Positions 23,914-33,859 of a DNA stretch of 64,000 nt are shown one piece after another. Source of the stretch: Bifidobacterium miconisargentati (lineage in GTDB: Bacteria; Actinomycetota; Actinomycetes; Actinomycetales; Bifidobacteriaceae); the NCBI RefSeq assembly GCF_019331675.1, contig NZ_JAHBBJ010000006.1:1-64000 (forward strand). The letters run 5' to 3'. The translations under genes were made by a program, and so were the position numbers. Within the stretch, counting starts at the first letter, position 1, and each line of letters opens with the position of its first letter. The notes below the pieces were generated by a model. The model was not told the DNA's origin. It saw only the letters and a list, made by a program, of their open reading frames with translations, and made no database searches.

Positions 23914-26900
23914 CGGCCCGACCGCGCATCCGGCCCATGACCAAGGCGGAGGCCAGGGCCAGGAGCGCCAGCACGCCGCCCGTGACCAGCCAGTCCAGGG
24001 CCGAGCCGCCGGTCAGCGGCAGGACGGACACCTGCTTCTGGTTGACGATCTTGTTGTCGGTGACGGCGTCCGTCATGTCGGAATCCGAGTAGATGGCCAC
24101 GGTCGCATTCGGATCGTCGGTCTTGATTTCGAACGTGTACGTCTTGTCGGACTTCACATACCCTTCCGGCGCATTGGTTTCGGTCAGCGTGTACTTGCCG
24201 GCCTTCAGCCCGATGAGACGGAAGACGCCGGCCGTCGCGTCGCGGTCGCCGCCGGCCTTGCAGGCGTCCTGCTTCACGCAGTCCGTGATATCCGTCTCCG
24301 TACCGTCGGGTCCGGTCAGCTTCCACGTGCTGCCGGCCAGAGCCTTCGACGTGTAGTCGGAGCCGACCTTCGTCCACGACACCGAGGTGGGTATGTTCTC
24401 GATGGTGCCGGTCTCGACGCCGTCCCACGTCGCCTCGTACTTGTCACCGTTGGCGGTGACCGTGAACGCGTGCGTCGCATCCTTCGACAGGAAGTGGCCC
24501 TCCGGGGCCTTCGTCTCGACCAGCCTGTACGAGCCGGCGGGCAGATACCCGTCGCCGAGGCGGATGCTGAACTTACCGGACATCGGGTCCTGGTCGCCGA
24601 GCAAGGCGTCGCAGCTGCCACCCTCGCCGGTCGCGCAGTCCGTGATGTTTGTGTAGTTTTCCACGTCGTTGCCATCCGCGTCGGTGATCTTCCATTCGGA
24701 TCCGGGCAGGCGGCCGCCGGTTACGGAATCGGTCTTCGACCATTCCAGGAAGCCCGTCTTCGGCGTGTTGTCCACGTTCGAATCCTTGACCTCGTCGCCT
24801 TGGGTGCCGTCATCGTTCAGCACGTACAGCACCGGCGGCTTGGGGAGGGAGCCCTGGGCGGTCTCGACGATGGTGAACATGTACTTTTTGTCGGATTTCA
24901 CGTACCCGTCGGGGGGCGTGACCTCCTCGAGCGTGTATGTGCCGGGCGCGAGGTTATCCAGGCTCAGCGAGCCGATCTGCCGGTTGTTGTCGTGCATGAG
25001 GTCGTCGTTGTCCTCGATCAGCACGGTCCATATGCCGTTCGTCTCGCCCCAGCAGTAGTCGTTCTTCGTGTCGTTCGTGGCCTGGCAGTTCGAGGGGCGC
25101 ATGTCCACGTCGAAGTACGGGGTCTTCTCCCCCTCGGTCCTCGACGTGTCGCGGTCCGTCAGGTCCGCGGACCTGATGCTCAGCCTCCACGTGGACTTGC
25201 CCTTCACGTGCAGTCCGGTCACGGAGTCGGTCTTGTTCCAGTCCATCGAGTACGGAGAGTCGAAGACGACCACGCCGTCCGAGCCGAACGCGCCGCCCGA
25301 CAGGCGCGCGTAGTTGCCCGTCATGGTCAGCTGCGCGCCGTCGATGGCGGCCTGTGTGTCGACCCCGTCCTTCACCTCGGCCTTCAGCGCGAGGCCGGTG
25401 TCGTAGTAGTCCGCGGATCCGGCGGGCGCGGTGCCTTTGGTGAGCCTGACCACGGCGGGCTTCTGCTCGCCCTGATGCGCGTTGTCCGCGAGCACGGCGT
25501 TGATGCCCTGGGTGACGCTGTTGGCGGTGTGCAGCCACGAATCGTGGTAGCCGGAGGACTCCTTCAACGGCGTGCCGTCCCACTGCCAGGTCACGGCGGC
25601 CTCGGAGCGGTTCGTGAACCAGGTGTCCAGCAGCTCGAACTGGGTGTCGTCATGATTCTTGTACCACGGGTTCATGATCGCCAGATCCGCGCCCGCGGTC
25701 GTCGACGTCGCCCCAACGGGCAGCGGTGTGACCTTGTTGTCCGGGTTCGCGTCGTAGTCCGCATTCACCGTGTTGCCGAACAGGGCGATGTTGCCGCCCT
25801 TGGACGCGGCCGCGCTTCCGGACGGGCAGAACCACAGGCCGCCGCCGAAATGGCCCGCGATGTTCTTCCACGCGACCGCCTTGCCCACGTACGTGGTCGT
25901 GCCCTCCTCCGTGTAGATCGCGCCGCCTAGGTAGCCGGACACGTTGCCCGTGTACCTGCCGCCCGTGATGTACGCGTTCGATCCGTTGTTCAGGAACACG
26001 GCGCCGCCCGCGCCGCCCCTGAGGATGCCGTCATTCTCCAGATTGCGATTCTTCGGGTCGGCGACGACGGCCCAGTTGTTCGTGAAGGTCGGCCTGGACG
26101 ATCCGTCGCGCCCGTTGCGGATGGTCAGCGTCCCCTGCACCCAGATGGCGCCGCCGCCCGAATTGAAGTGGGCCGCGGTCGCGCCGTTGTGGTCGAACAC
26201 GACGTTCCCGCCGATCGTCACCGAACCGCCCTTCGAGAACAGGGCACCGCCGCCGCCCACGTAGTTCTTGCACGAAGAGTAGTCGTCGTCGGACGTGCAG
26301 CCGGTCGGGGCCGCCACGTTGTCCCTGAACTCGCCGCCAGTAATCGTGGTCGACCCCTGCGATTGGTAGATCACGCCGCCGCCGGTGCCTATTTTCGTGT
26401 CCCCGGATTCGTCGGACGCCGTGTTGCCCTGGAACAGTCCGCCGTCGATGGTCAGGGTCCCGTCGTTCTGGACGACGCCGCCCTTGCCCACGCGCAGGCC
26501 CGTGAACGTGCCGCCGTGGATGGCCACCGTGCCGTACGAGTGCATAATCGGACCATGATCGGCCTTGTCATCCGGATGCGTGAACGTCAGCGCGTTCCCG
26601 CCCTGGCCGTTGGGCGTGTCCGCGGCGCCGATGGTCAGGGAGCCCACGGCGTTCCCGTCCCGCCAGAGCATCGAGGCCGTGCCCGCCCACGTGACCGTGC
26701 GCGCCGCGCCGTCGGACACGATCGTCACCGGGCAGTTCGCGCTGATGTGTTTGCCGGCCCCGCCCACGTCGCCGTCCGTCACCGTGATGTTCTCCGCGAT
26801 CGTCACGGTGCGCGCCGCGTCCGCCGCCGTGCAGGTCAGCGCCGACACGAACCCCGCCGCGTCCTTCACCGTGTAGGCGTCCTCGGCGTTCGCCGCGACG

Positions 26901-26986
26901 GTCAGGCCGCCGGCCAGCATCGCCGCGCACGCCACGGCCGCCGCACCGGCGCGCATCCGACGCGCCACGTCCACGTTCCGCATCAT
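23903..26986 (-). CDS. Pilus tip adhesin with beta-helix and SpaA/Cna-B domains, LPLTG anchor
   Basis: The 1027-residue protein starts with a signal peptide (basic MMRNVDVARRMR, then a hydrophobic stretch ending near ANA). About 80-380 is a parasitic, glycine-rich repeat region (GGGVIYQSQGSTTITGG type) that resembles a right-handed beta-helix. The C-terminal third has three SpaA/Cna-B-like domains, each with an E-box: YTLEEVTPPDGY, YRLVETKAPEGH and YTLTETNAPEGY. The sortase signal LPLTG is at about 989-993, followed by a membrane segment and a basic tail. It lies downstream of a pilin gene, the usual place for a minor or tip subunit. The start with GTGGAG upstream is 26986 or 26983; an earlier start is unlikely. 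Confidence 0.85.
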   Translation of the reverse strand: MMRNVDVARRMRAGAAAVACAAMLAGGLTVAANAEDAYTVKDAAGFVSALTCTAADAARTVTIAENITVTDGDVGGAGKHISANCPVTIVSDGAARTVTWAGTASMLWRDGNAVGSLTIGAADTPNGQGGNALTFTHPDDKADHGPIMHSYGTVAIHGGTFTGLRVGKGGVVQNDGTLTIDGGLFQGNTASDESGDTKIGTGGGVIYQSQGSTTITGGEFRDNVAAPTGCTSDDDYSSCKNYVGGGGALFSKGGSVTIGGNVVFDHNGATAAHFNSGGGAIWVQGTLTIRNGRDGSSRPTFTNNWAVVADPKNRNLENDGILRGGAGGAVFLNNGSNAYITGGRYTGNVSGYLGGAIYTEEGTTTYVGKAVAWKNIAGHFGGGLWFCPSGSAAASKGGNIALFGNTVNADYDANPDNKVTPLPVGATSTTAGADLAIMNPWYKNHDDTQFELLDTWFTNRSEAAVTWQWDGTPLKESSGYHDSWLHTANSVTQGINAVLADNAHQGEQKPAVVRLTKGTAPAGSADYYDTGLALKAEVKDGVDTQAAIDGAQLTMTGNYARLSGGAFGSDGVVVFDSPYSMDWNKTDSVTGLHVKGKSTWRLSIRSADLTDRDTSRTEGEKTPYFDVDMRPSNCQATNDTKNDYCWGETNGIWTVLIEDNDDLMHDNNRQIGSLSLDNLAPGTYTLEEVTPPDGYVKSDKKYMFTIVETAQGSLPKPPVLYVLNDDGTQGDEVKDSNVDNTPKTGFLEWSKTDSVTGGRLPGSEWKITDADGNDVENYTNITDCATGEGGSCDALLGDQDPMSGKFSIRLGDGYLPAGSYRLVETKAPEGHFLSKDATHAFTVTANGDKYEATWDGVETGTIENIPTSVSWTKVGSDYTSKALAGSTWKLTGPDGTETDITDCVKQDACKAGGDRDATAGVFRLIGLKAGKYTLTETNAPEGYVKSDKTYTFEIKTDDPNATVAIYSDSDMTDAVTDNKIVNQKQVSVLPLTGGSALDWLVTGGVLALLALASALVMGRMRGRAGVR

Positions 26987-27089
26987 TCTTTCCACTCCAC
27001 CTTCAGGTACGGGCATGCGCCCCAAGCCCCATGACAGGGGTCGGGGCGCATGCCTCAATCACTCAATCGACCGGATGTCGGCCATCGGT

Positions 27090-28496
27090 TCAGTGCAGCG
27101 CGCGCTTGACGGAACGGGAACGCACGAACGTGACGCCCGCGCCCGCCGCGAGCAGCACGGCCACGGCCGCGAACATGGCGATGCCGGCGGCGCCCGTGTT
27201 CGGCAGCTGGCTCTGGCTGGTCACGTTCTTCACCTTCAGGCCGGAGGTGATCGTTTTGTCGCCGTTGTCGTTGAACACGAGGCCGTCGTACTTGCCGGTA
27301 CCGGTCGCGGTGTAGGTCAGGGCGCCGTTCTCGCCGGTGAAGGCGATGGTCACGTCGAACGTGGGCTTGACGTCCTGCAGGTAGCCGTTCGGCACGGTCT
27401 TCTCCTCGACCGTGTACGTGCCCGCCGCCAGTCCGGAGAACTTCACCGTGCCGTCCGCGCCGGACGTGATTTCGGTCGCGTCGTTGATGTTGTCGGCGGT
27501 GAACGACCACTTGCCGTCCGTGCCCTGGACGCCGTACTTGCCGTCCTGCTTGATGACGAACCCGGCGCCCGCGAGGCCGGTCGTGCCGTCCGCCTGGACC
27601 TTCTGGAACTCGAAGTCGCCCTTCTGGGTGAACTGGTTCTTGATGTTCACGTTGCCGTCCGCGTTCGCGATCGGCGTGCAGTCCGCGCCGGTCGAGTTGA
27701 GCGGGGTGCCCACGAGCATGGTCGGGCTGGCCGAATACGTCTTCGTGCCGAACGTCGCGTCGCCGCTCATGTCGTAGACCAGGTACATGCCCGCGTAGTC
27801 GTAGTTGTCATCCGTCGGGAAGGTCAGGGTGACCTTGCCGGAGCCGTCCTGGTTCTCGGTCAGCGTCGCGGACGGCTGGTTGGCCGGATCGGCGATCTTC
27901 GCGTCCGCCTTGGCGAGATAGCCCTTGATGAGGAAGTCGTTCTTGTCTTGGCTGGCACCGCCGAGGACGCCGAACTGGGTTCGGTCGATACCGTCCACGA
28001 ACGCGCGGAAGCCGGTGCCGGAATCGCCGTTCAGGAGATGGTCGGCGGCCCATTGCATCGGATCGCCGTCGGTCGCTTCGTCGTATACGAGGCCGTTGGG
28101 ATCCTCCAGGCCCTGCAGGCCGGCCCTGGCGATGTTGCCGGCGGTGACACCCTTGGCCGCGCCGCTGGTCGACGCTTCTCCGAGCACGGGGGTCGCCCTG
28201 ACGTTGTCCGGGGTCTCCAGACCGGTGAAGTTGCCGCTCGCGTCCGTCTTGTAGTGCGCGATCCTGATCACCTTGAAGTCGCGCACGTCGGTGTCGCTCT
28301 TCTTCAGCTGGTTGACGTTCTTCGCGTTGATCGTGATCGTCGCCGCGCCGACCGTGGCCGTGCACGTCGCCTTCGGCGCATCCTGCGCGCCGTTCGCGGG
28401 ATCACCCTCAGCGTACGCGGTGGCGCCGAACGCCAGTCCGGACAGCATCGTGGCGGCGGCGACCAGCAGACCCGTCGCCCTCAAACCCATCTTCAT
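27090..28496 (-). CDS. Pilin with LPNTG sortase motif (major pilin candidate)
   Basis: The 468-residue protein has a signal peptide (MKMGLRATGLLVAAATMLSG, cleavage near AYA), a FimA-like N-terminal domain, and a C-terminal SpaA/Cna-B domain (about 300-425) with the E-box YTVEEKTVPNGY. The sorting signal LPNTG is at about 431-435, followed by a membrane segment and basic tail. Size and layout fit the backbone subunit of sortase-dependent pili, which sortase C links covalently through a pilin lysine. It is first of the pair with the tip adhesin (104 bp between), with its own upstream region. A class C sortase would be expected in the operon but is not seen. Confidence 0.85.
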   Translation of the reverse strand: MKMGLRATGLLVAAATMLSGLAFGATAYAEGDPANGAQDAPKATCTATVGAATITINAKNVNQLKKSDTDVRDFKVIRIAHYKTDASGNFTGLETPDNVRATPVLGEASTSGAAKGVTAGNIARAGLQGLEDPNGLVYDEATDGDPMQWAADHLLNGDSGTGFRAFVDGIDRTQFGVLGGASQDKNDFLIKGYLAKADAKIADPANQPSATLTENQDGSGKVTLTFPTDDNYDYAGMYLVYDMSGDATFGTKTYSASPTMLVGTPLNSTGADCTPIANADGNVNIKNQFTQKGDFEFQKVQADGTTGLAGAGFVIKQDGKYGVQGTDGKWSFTADNINDATEITSGADGTVKFSGLAAGTYTVEEKTVPNGYLQDVKPTFDVTIAFTGENGALTYTATGTGKYDGLVFNDNGDKTITSGLKVKNVTSQSQLPNTGAAGIAMFAAVAVLLAAGAGVTFVRSRSVKRALH

Positions 28497-28699
28497 GTTC
28501 CAGTGAATCCTTCCCGATTCCGTCTGTTACCGCTCACATTCGCGGCTCGGGAAACCCGTGTCTCTGAAAACAACCGGAAACGCGAACCCCCGTTGGGCGT
28601 CTTCCATAACGCCCTCCATAAGCCACTAATACCCCCCACCAAAGCGTTTTCGTCAAACGGAACTCGCCGCCCAATCGGCTTTCGCACGGGTTTTCGCAC

Positions 28700-28717
28700 A
28701 ATGCAAAGGATTGCATT
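28700..28717. promoter_or_regulatory. Inverted repeat upstream of the LPNTG pilin gene
   Basis: AATGCAA (28700-28706) and TTGCATT (28711-28717) are separated by AGGA. It lies about 200 bp upstream of the pilin start. It resembles the TGCA-centred repeat at 10280-10302, so a shared regulator is conceivable. Confidence 0.35.
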
Positions 28718-28929
28718 TTTCGAATCGGCAAATCCTCTACGACTGATGCGAACACTACGATTCCGATTGGCAGAGAGCGTCAAGGAACATGGCGGCATTC
28801 GGACGGCGTTCCATTGCCACGTCCCCACACGGGACATAACGGCACTGCGGCCAATCCTCGACACCACAACAGACGCAAGCATCACAGCCGACCGGGCAAC
28901 GCCGCGAATCTCGTACCGACGCATACGAG

Positions 28930-28973
28930 GAAGGCCCGTGCAACGATTCCTCCGAACCGTTGCACGGGCCTTC
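28930..28973. terminator. Strong hairpin downstream of the large pilin gene
   Basis: A perfect 16-bp stem (28930-28945 with 28958-28973) with a 12-nt loop lies 34 bp past the pilin stop. Neither side has a long U-tract, but the position fits a terminator. Confidence 0.65.
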
Positions 28974-29006
28974 TGTGTTATTTGCTATATGGACCGCGGA
29001 TCAGCC

Positions 29007-32000
29007 TCAGTCGAGGCGGCGGCGCGTGGCGTAGACCGCGATTCCGGCGATCATGAGTCCGATCGCGACGGCCGCGACCACGGCGATGTCCGCGCCGGTC
29101 TGAGCGATTGGCTTGGACGGGGTCGTGGTGTCGGTCGACGTACCGGGCTTGCCGGGCTGCTCGGGCTTGTTGTCGCCCGGCTGGTCCGGTTTGTTCGGCT
29201 GGTCGGGCTTGTCCGGTTGGTCGGGCTTGTCCGGCTTCACCGTGTTGGTGAACGTGACGCCGTCCGCACCATCGACCGTCACGGTCGGCACGAGCCGGTC
29301 GCCGTCGAGCGTGACCGTGACGCGTACCGTGACCACGGTCTTGTCGTAGGACACCGTCGCATCCGAACCGGCCACCTCGCTCACGTCGTAGACGAACGTG
29401 CGCTCATTCGCGCCACCCAGGTCGGCCTTCACGTAGTGAATCGGACCGAACGAGAACGAACCGTCCGCATTGTTCGACACGGTCGTGCCGGCCGGCAGCG
29501 GTGCGCCGTCACGCGCCGTGATCCTGAACGTGAACTCCCCCGCCTTCAGGTCGCGGCCATCCAGGCGCTTGACGCCGGGGATGGACACGGACGTCTCGGG
29601 CGTGGACTCGTTCGGGGTGTACGAGTTGGCGAACACTATGGTGTCGCCCTCGATGCTACGGGTCGCGGTCAGCGTGCCGTCCGCGTTAAGCTTCACGGTC
29701 ACGTGCACGCGGAACGTGTTCGCGTCGTACGTGACGCCCGTCTGTCCGTCGTTGACTTCGGAGACCGTGTAGTCGAACGTCTTCGACTGCGCGCCCTTGA
29801 GGTCGGACTTCGTGTAGCGAATCGGACCGAACGAGAACGAACCGTCCGCATTGTTCGAGACCTTCAGCCCGTCGCCGGGGACACCGGTCTCGTCGGCCTT
29901 GAGCAGGAACGTGAACCGTCCGGCGGTCAGGTCCGCGCCGGTCAGGGTCTTGGTGCCGGGGATGGTCACGGTCGTGTCGTGGCTCTCGCCGCCGCCTCCC
30001 GGCGTGGTCGAGTTGTCGAACGTGATCGGACCGCCCTCGATGACCGGCGTCGCGGTCAGCGTGCCGTTCGCGTTAAGCTTCACGGTCACGTGCACGCGGT
30101 ACGTGCTTGCGTCGTATGTGACGTTCGCCTGATGGTCATTGACCTCGGAGACCGTGTAGTTGAACGTCTTCTCCTTGGCTCCGTCGAGATCGGCGGTCAC
30201 GTAGCGGATCGGGCCGAAGGTGAACGTGCCATCCGCATTGTTGGTCGTGGTCGTACCGTCGCCGGGTGCGCCCGCCTTCTCGGCCTGGAGCTTGAACGAG
30301 AACCGTCCCGCGGTCAGGTCCGCGCCGGTCAGGCGCTTCGAGCCGGTGATGGACGCGGTCGTCTCATGACCATTGTCGCCGGGCGTGGTCGAGTTGGTGA
30401 ACGCAATCGCCTTGTTGTCGTCCACGGTCGGGACGGCGGTCATCCCGTCCGCGCCCTTCGACACGGTGACGGTCACGCCGAACGTGGTCGTGTCGTAGGT
30501 GACGCCGGGCTGGCTATCGTTGTCCTCGGAGACCGTGTAGTGGAACGACTTGGACGACTGGCCGCCCAAGTCGGACTCCCTGTAGGTAATCGGGCCCAGG
30601 GTGAAGGAGCCGTTCTTGTCGTTCTTCGCGGTCAGGTCGTCGCCGGGTGCGCCCTGCTCGTCGGCCTTGAGGTGGAACGTGAAGTCGCCGCCCTTGAGCG
30701 TGCCGCCGTTCAGGGTCTTCGAGCCCGTAATCGACGCGGTCGTTGACGTTTCGCCGCCGCCCGGGGTGGTCGAGTTGGTGAACGCGATGGTCTTGCCCTC
30801 GTCCACGGTCGGGGTGGCGGTCATGGTGTCGCCGGCCAGCTTCACCGTGACAGTCACGCCGAAGGTGGTCGAATCATAGGTGACGCCCGCCTGGTGGTCG
30901 TTGACCTCGGAGACCGTGTAGTGGAACGTCTTCTCCGCCGCATTGCCCAGATCGGACTTCTTGTATTCGATCGGGCCGAGAGTGAAGTCGCCGTTCTGGT
31001 CGTTGGTCGCGATGATTTCCTGACCCTGAGTTCCCTGATCTGGCGTGAGCTTGAACGTGAAGTCGTTGCCTTTCAGAGTACCGTTCTCAAAAGTCTTTGT
31101 ACCCTTGACAGACACTGATGCTGATGCATCACCGCCACCTGGCGTGGTCGTGTTGTTGAAGGAGATACTGTTCCTCGTCTCGTTGCCGACGATGTACGAC
31201 GGGGTCACGGCCAACGTGCCATTGGGGTTCTTGGCGACGGTCATGGTCACTTCGTACACCGTGGAATCGTTGGTGATACCGGGCGTGGATCCGGTCTCCT
31301 TGACCATGTACTTATAGGATCCCTCCGCCGTGTAGGTGATGGGACCGAACGAGAACGTTCCATTAGAATCGTTCTCCACGGTCGTCTGGTCGGGAAGCGG
31401 AGACGCGGTATCGCCCGCGGCCCTGCTGATTTCGAAGCTAAACTTCTTGTCACCGGGCTGCTTGTTGTCCAGCGTCTTCACACCAGCGATGGACGCCTGT
31501 ACGGATGGCTTGTAATCGTTGTTGAAAGCGATGCCGGTCTTTGCCGAATCGCCGACACTGTACGACGGGGTGGCGGTCAATTTGCCATCTGCATCCTTCG
31601 CGACCTTGACCTTGACCAGATACTTCGTCGTGTCGTAAGTGACTCCGGTCTGTCCGTCGTTCACCTCACTGACCTCGTACTCATAGTCAGCGGGCGCATC
31701 ATTCTTACCTAGGTCGGACTTGGTGTAGCGGATCGGACCGAATGCGAACGAACCGTCCGCATTGTTCGATACCTGTGTGGTCTTCGGCATCGGAGCACCT
31801 GTGGTCTTCGCGGTGATCTGGAACTTGAACTGTCCGTCCTTGAGATTGGCACCCGTCAGCCTCTTGGAACCAGTGATAGTCGTCTCCGCCGCGCCGGTGT
31901 CCTCATTCGTGAACTTGATGCCGTCCGGCTGAATGGTCTGGCCGGTCGAATCGTATACCTGAGACACGGCACTCAACGTGCCGTCGGCAGCATTCTCAGT

Positions 32001-33456
32001 GACTGTGACTTTCACTTTGTATACGGTGTTATCGTATTTGATGCCGGTTGTGTTGGTATCACCGGCCTTTTCATTGACGGTGTACCAATAGGTGCCAGCC
32101 TGTTCATATTCAATAGGTCCGAATGAGAAGGTGCCTTGCGCATCGTTTTTTACGGTCGCCGGGTACGGCAATGGAGAGCTATTATCATCACGGCTGATGG
32201 TGAACGAGAAGTCGTCGCCCTTCAACGTACTATTCTTAATAATCTTGGTTCCCGAGATCGTTATCTTGGCGGCTGGTTTGTTCTTCACTGTGACCGTGCT
32301 CGTCACCGTGTCGAAGCCACCATAAAGATCACCATTATTCACATACGGCACATGCCAGTTTCCTTCTTCATCATAGGAGATATAAAGATAGACATCGCCT
32401 CTGTATCCATTGGGATTATGGACCTCCGTAAGAAGGTAATCATCCCCTATAAACAGCTCTCCAGGCAACTTCGGTATAGTAACGTTACCGTTGGCATCAG
32501 TGGTGAACACGTACCGCTTCGAATAATAGTCGTCGCTTGCACTCCAAGAATGGGTAGATTCATTCCAGCTCATGTAATATACCGGCTTACCGAGCTCAAG
32601 GCGCAACTCGAACTGCGCGCCGGGAAGCGGATTGCCGTTCATATCCACTTTATGAAGAGTCAGTCCCTGTCCCGCATTATCTGAGTCATCACCATCTGAA
32701 CTTGATCTAGGTGAAATCACCGCATTCTGGCTGATGTTATTGATGAGATGACCGTTGATTTTAGTGAAGGCAAGAATCGGAAGTGCAGGGGCTGAACTCG
32801 AGGAAAACAGAGGCCCGAAGCATTCTTGGAATACCCCTGAAGCTCCTTCAACGCCGCAGTCTGGAGGATCATATAAACCCTGCGACTTGGTGAAATAGAT
32901 CAGATACATGCCTTCTTCAGGCAAAGTCAAGGTCGCGGATTTCTGCGAGCCGATATCCGAGGCTACACTGACAGGAAACCTGAAGTATGCATCATTAGAA
33001 CCCTTTGACCGGCCATACAACAATGTGTCGATCAGCTCGTTAAAGTCCAGCGACGTTTGCCCCTGCTGCACACGCCACAGTTTCGCCGCATACGAATTGC
33101 CCTCCGCGGCTGACAAGCCCGTATCCTCTGCGAACGAGGACCAAAAAACATAACCCGTATTAGACGAATACGAATTGCCTAAATCGAACTGGTCTATGAC
33201 GCCGTCGCCATCTGTGTCCTGCGCATTGGAATACTCACCCAACCGGATGGCGTAAACATTGTCCGCGCCTATGTTCTCGAACGTCTTTCCTTCGGGCGCG
33301 TTGATGGTAAACGAAGTGTCAGCGACGATACCCCCCCCCGACGTTTTCCTCGCCCACTGCGCCAGGGGCGACGGCCACCGCGGCCAGTGTGGCCAATGCG
33401 GTCAAGGCCGCCATCACCCGTCCTTTTATTGAAGATCCACTCCCCATCTTCTTCAT
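29007..33456 (-). CDS. Very large FctA-repeat pilin, frameshifted at a poly-G tract (phase-variable, OFF)
   Basis: Read with one G fewer, this encodes about 1480 residues: signal peptide (basic start at 33456 or 33447, then AALTALATLAAVAVAPGAVG), a pilin-like head, one Cna-B-like domain (HKVDMNGNPLPGAQFEL), eight FctA/Spy0128-like repeats of about 110-130 residues (each with F-x-FGPI-x-Y and YxVSEVND motifs), a proline-rich spacer and a C-terminal IAQTG sorting signal, membrane segment and RRR tail. FctA domains usually hold self-made isopeptide bonds. Nine G at 33331-33339 shift the frame, so translation from the signal peptide stops a few codons later. Eight or eleven G would restore it. 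The continuous frame 29007-33242 starts at an internal TTG and is not the true start. Spontaneous switching of surface exposure is likely. Confidence 0.88.
33331..33339 (-). repeat. Homopolymer tract of nine G (phase-variation switch)
   Basis: Nine consecutive C on the plus strand (G on the coding strand) lie 25 codons after the in-frame ATG at 33414 in the pilin signal-peptide region. Tracts of this length slip during replication. Here nine G gives TAT CGT CGC TGA after the tract, while eight gives GGT ATC GTC and the full pilin frame. Confidence 0.85.
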
Positions 33457-33859
33457 TCCTCAATTCCATGAAGTTATACGGAACACGGACTCCGCCATGA
33501 AGCCCGGATGTGCCACGTACCATCCTCGGCAAATACCGCCGCCTTCGGCGATACGACATCACACCATATACATGTCTACTCCTACCGTCTCTGCGAAAAC
33601 AAGGAAAGGGGGTACAACACCCCCTAATAGTTATCAAACCGTTATCAAGCTCCATTCCTTTCAGGCCCAACGGATTCCGCCAAGGTGAAGCATCCGGCGT
33701 GTCGCATGCCAGGTTGTCCGGTTGGTTGGGGTGTCGGCGACGGAGGGGACATCCCGGGCGACCGGGTTCCTTTCGTCTCCCATCCGTTTTCATTCGTCGT
33801 TTGCGACGGGTCGCGGCATGGCAAGGGGTCGTGCCGCGTGATTGTGAAAGGAGTCCCTT
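33457..33859. promoter_or_regulatory. Divergent upstream region of the large pilin and the coiled-coil surface protein
   Basis: No gene was found in these 403 bp. It must contain promoters for both divergent surface-protein genes. A small hairpin AGGGGGT/ACCCCCT (33607-33625) and a direct repeat GTTATCAA at 33630-33637 and 33641-33648 (11-bp spacing, one turn) are the only clear elements. AAAGGAG before 33860 is the ribosome binding site of the right-hand gene. Confidence 0.5.

Larger units (their letters stand above)
28497..29006. other. Intergenic region between the two pilin genes
   Basis: No gene was found in these 510 bp. It carries the inverted repeat AATGCAA-AGGA-TTGCATT (28700-28717), which may be an operator for the LPNTG pilin gene, and the terminator hairpin of the large pilin gene (28930-28973). 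Confidence 0.6.

Noticed and set aside
27015..30746. Plus-strand open frame of 1243 codons
   Set aside because: Antisense to two pilin genes, with Arg/Val/Gly-rich low-complexity sequence. The repeat pattern mirrors the FctA repeats on the other strand.
29007..33242. Taking the large pilin to start at 33242
   Set aside because: That start is an internal TTG codon without a signal peptide. The frame continues upstream to a poly-G tract, and a proper signal peptide lies on the other side in another frame.
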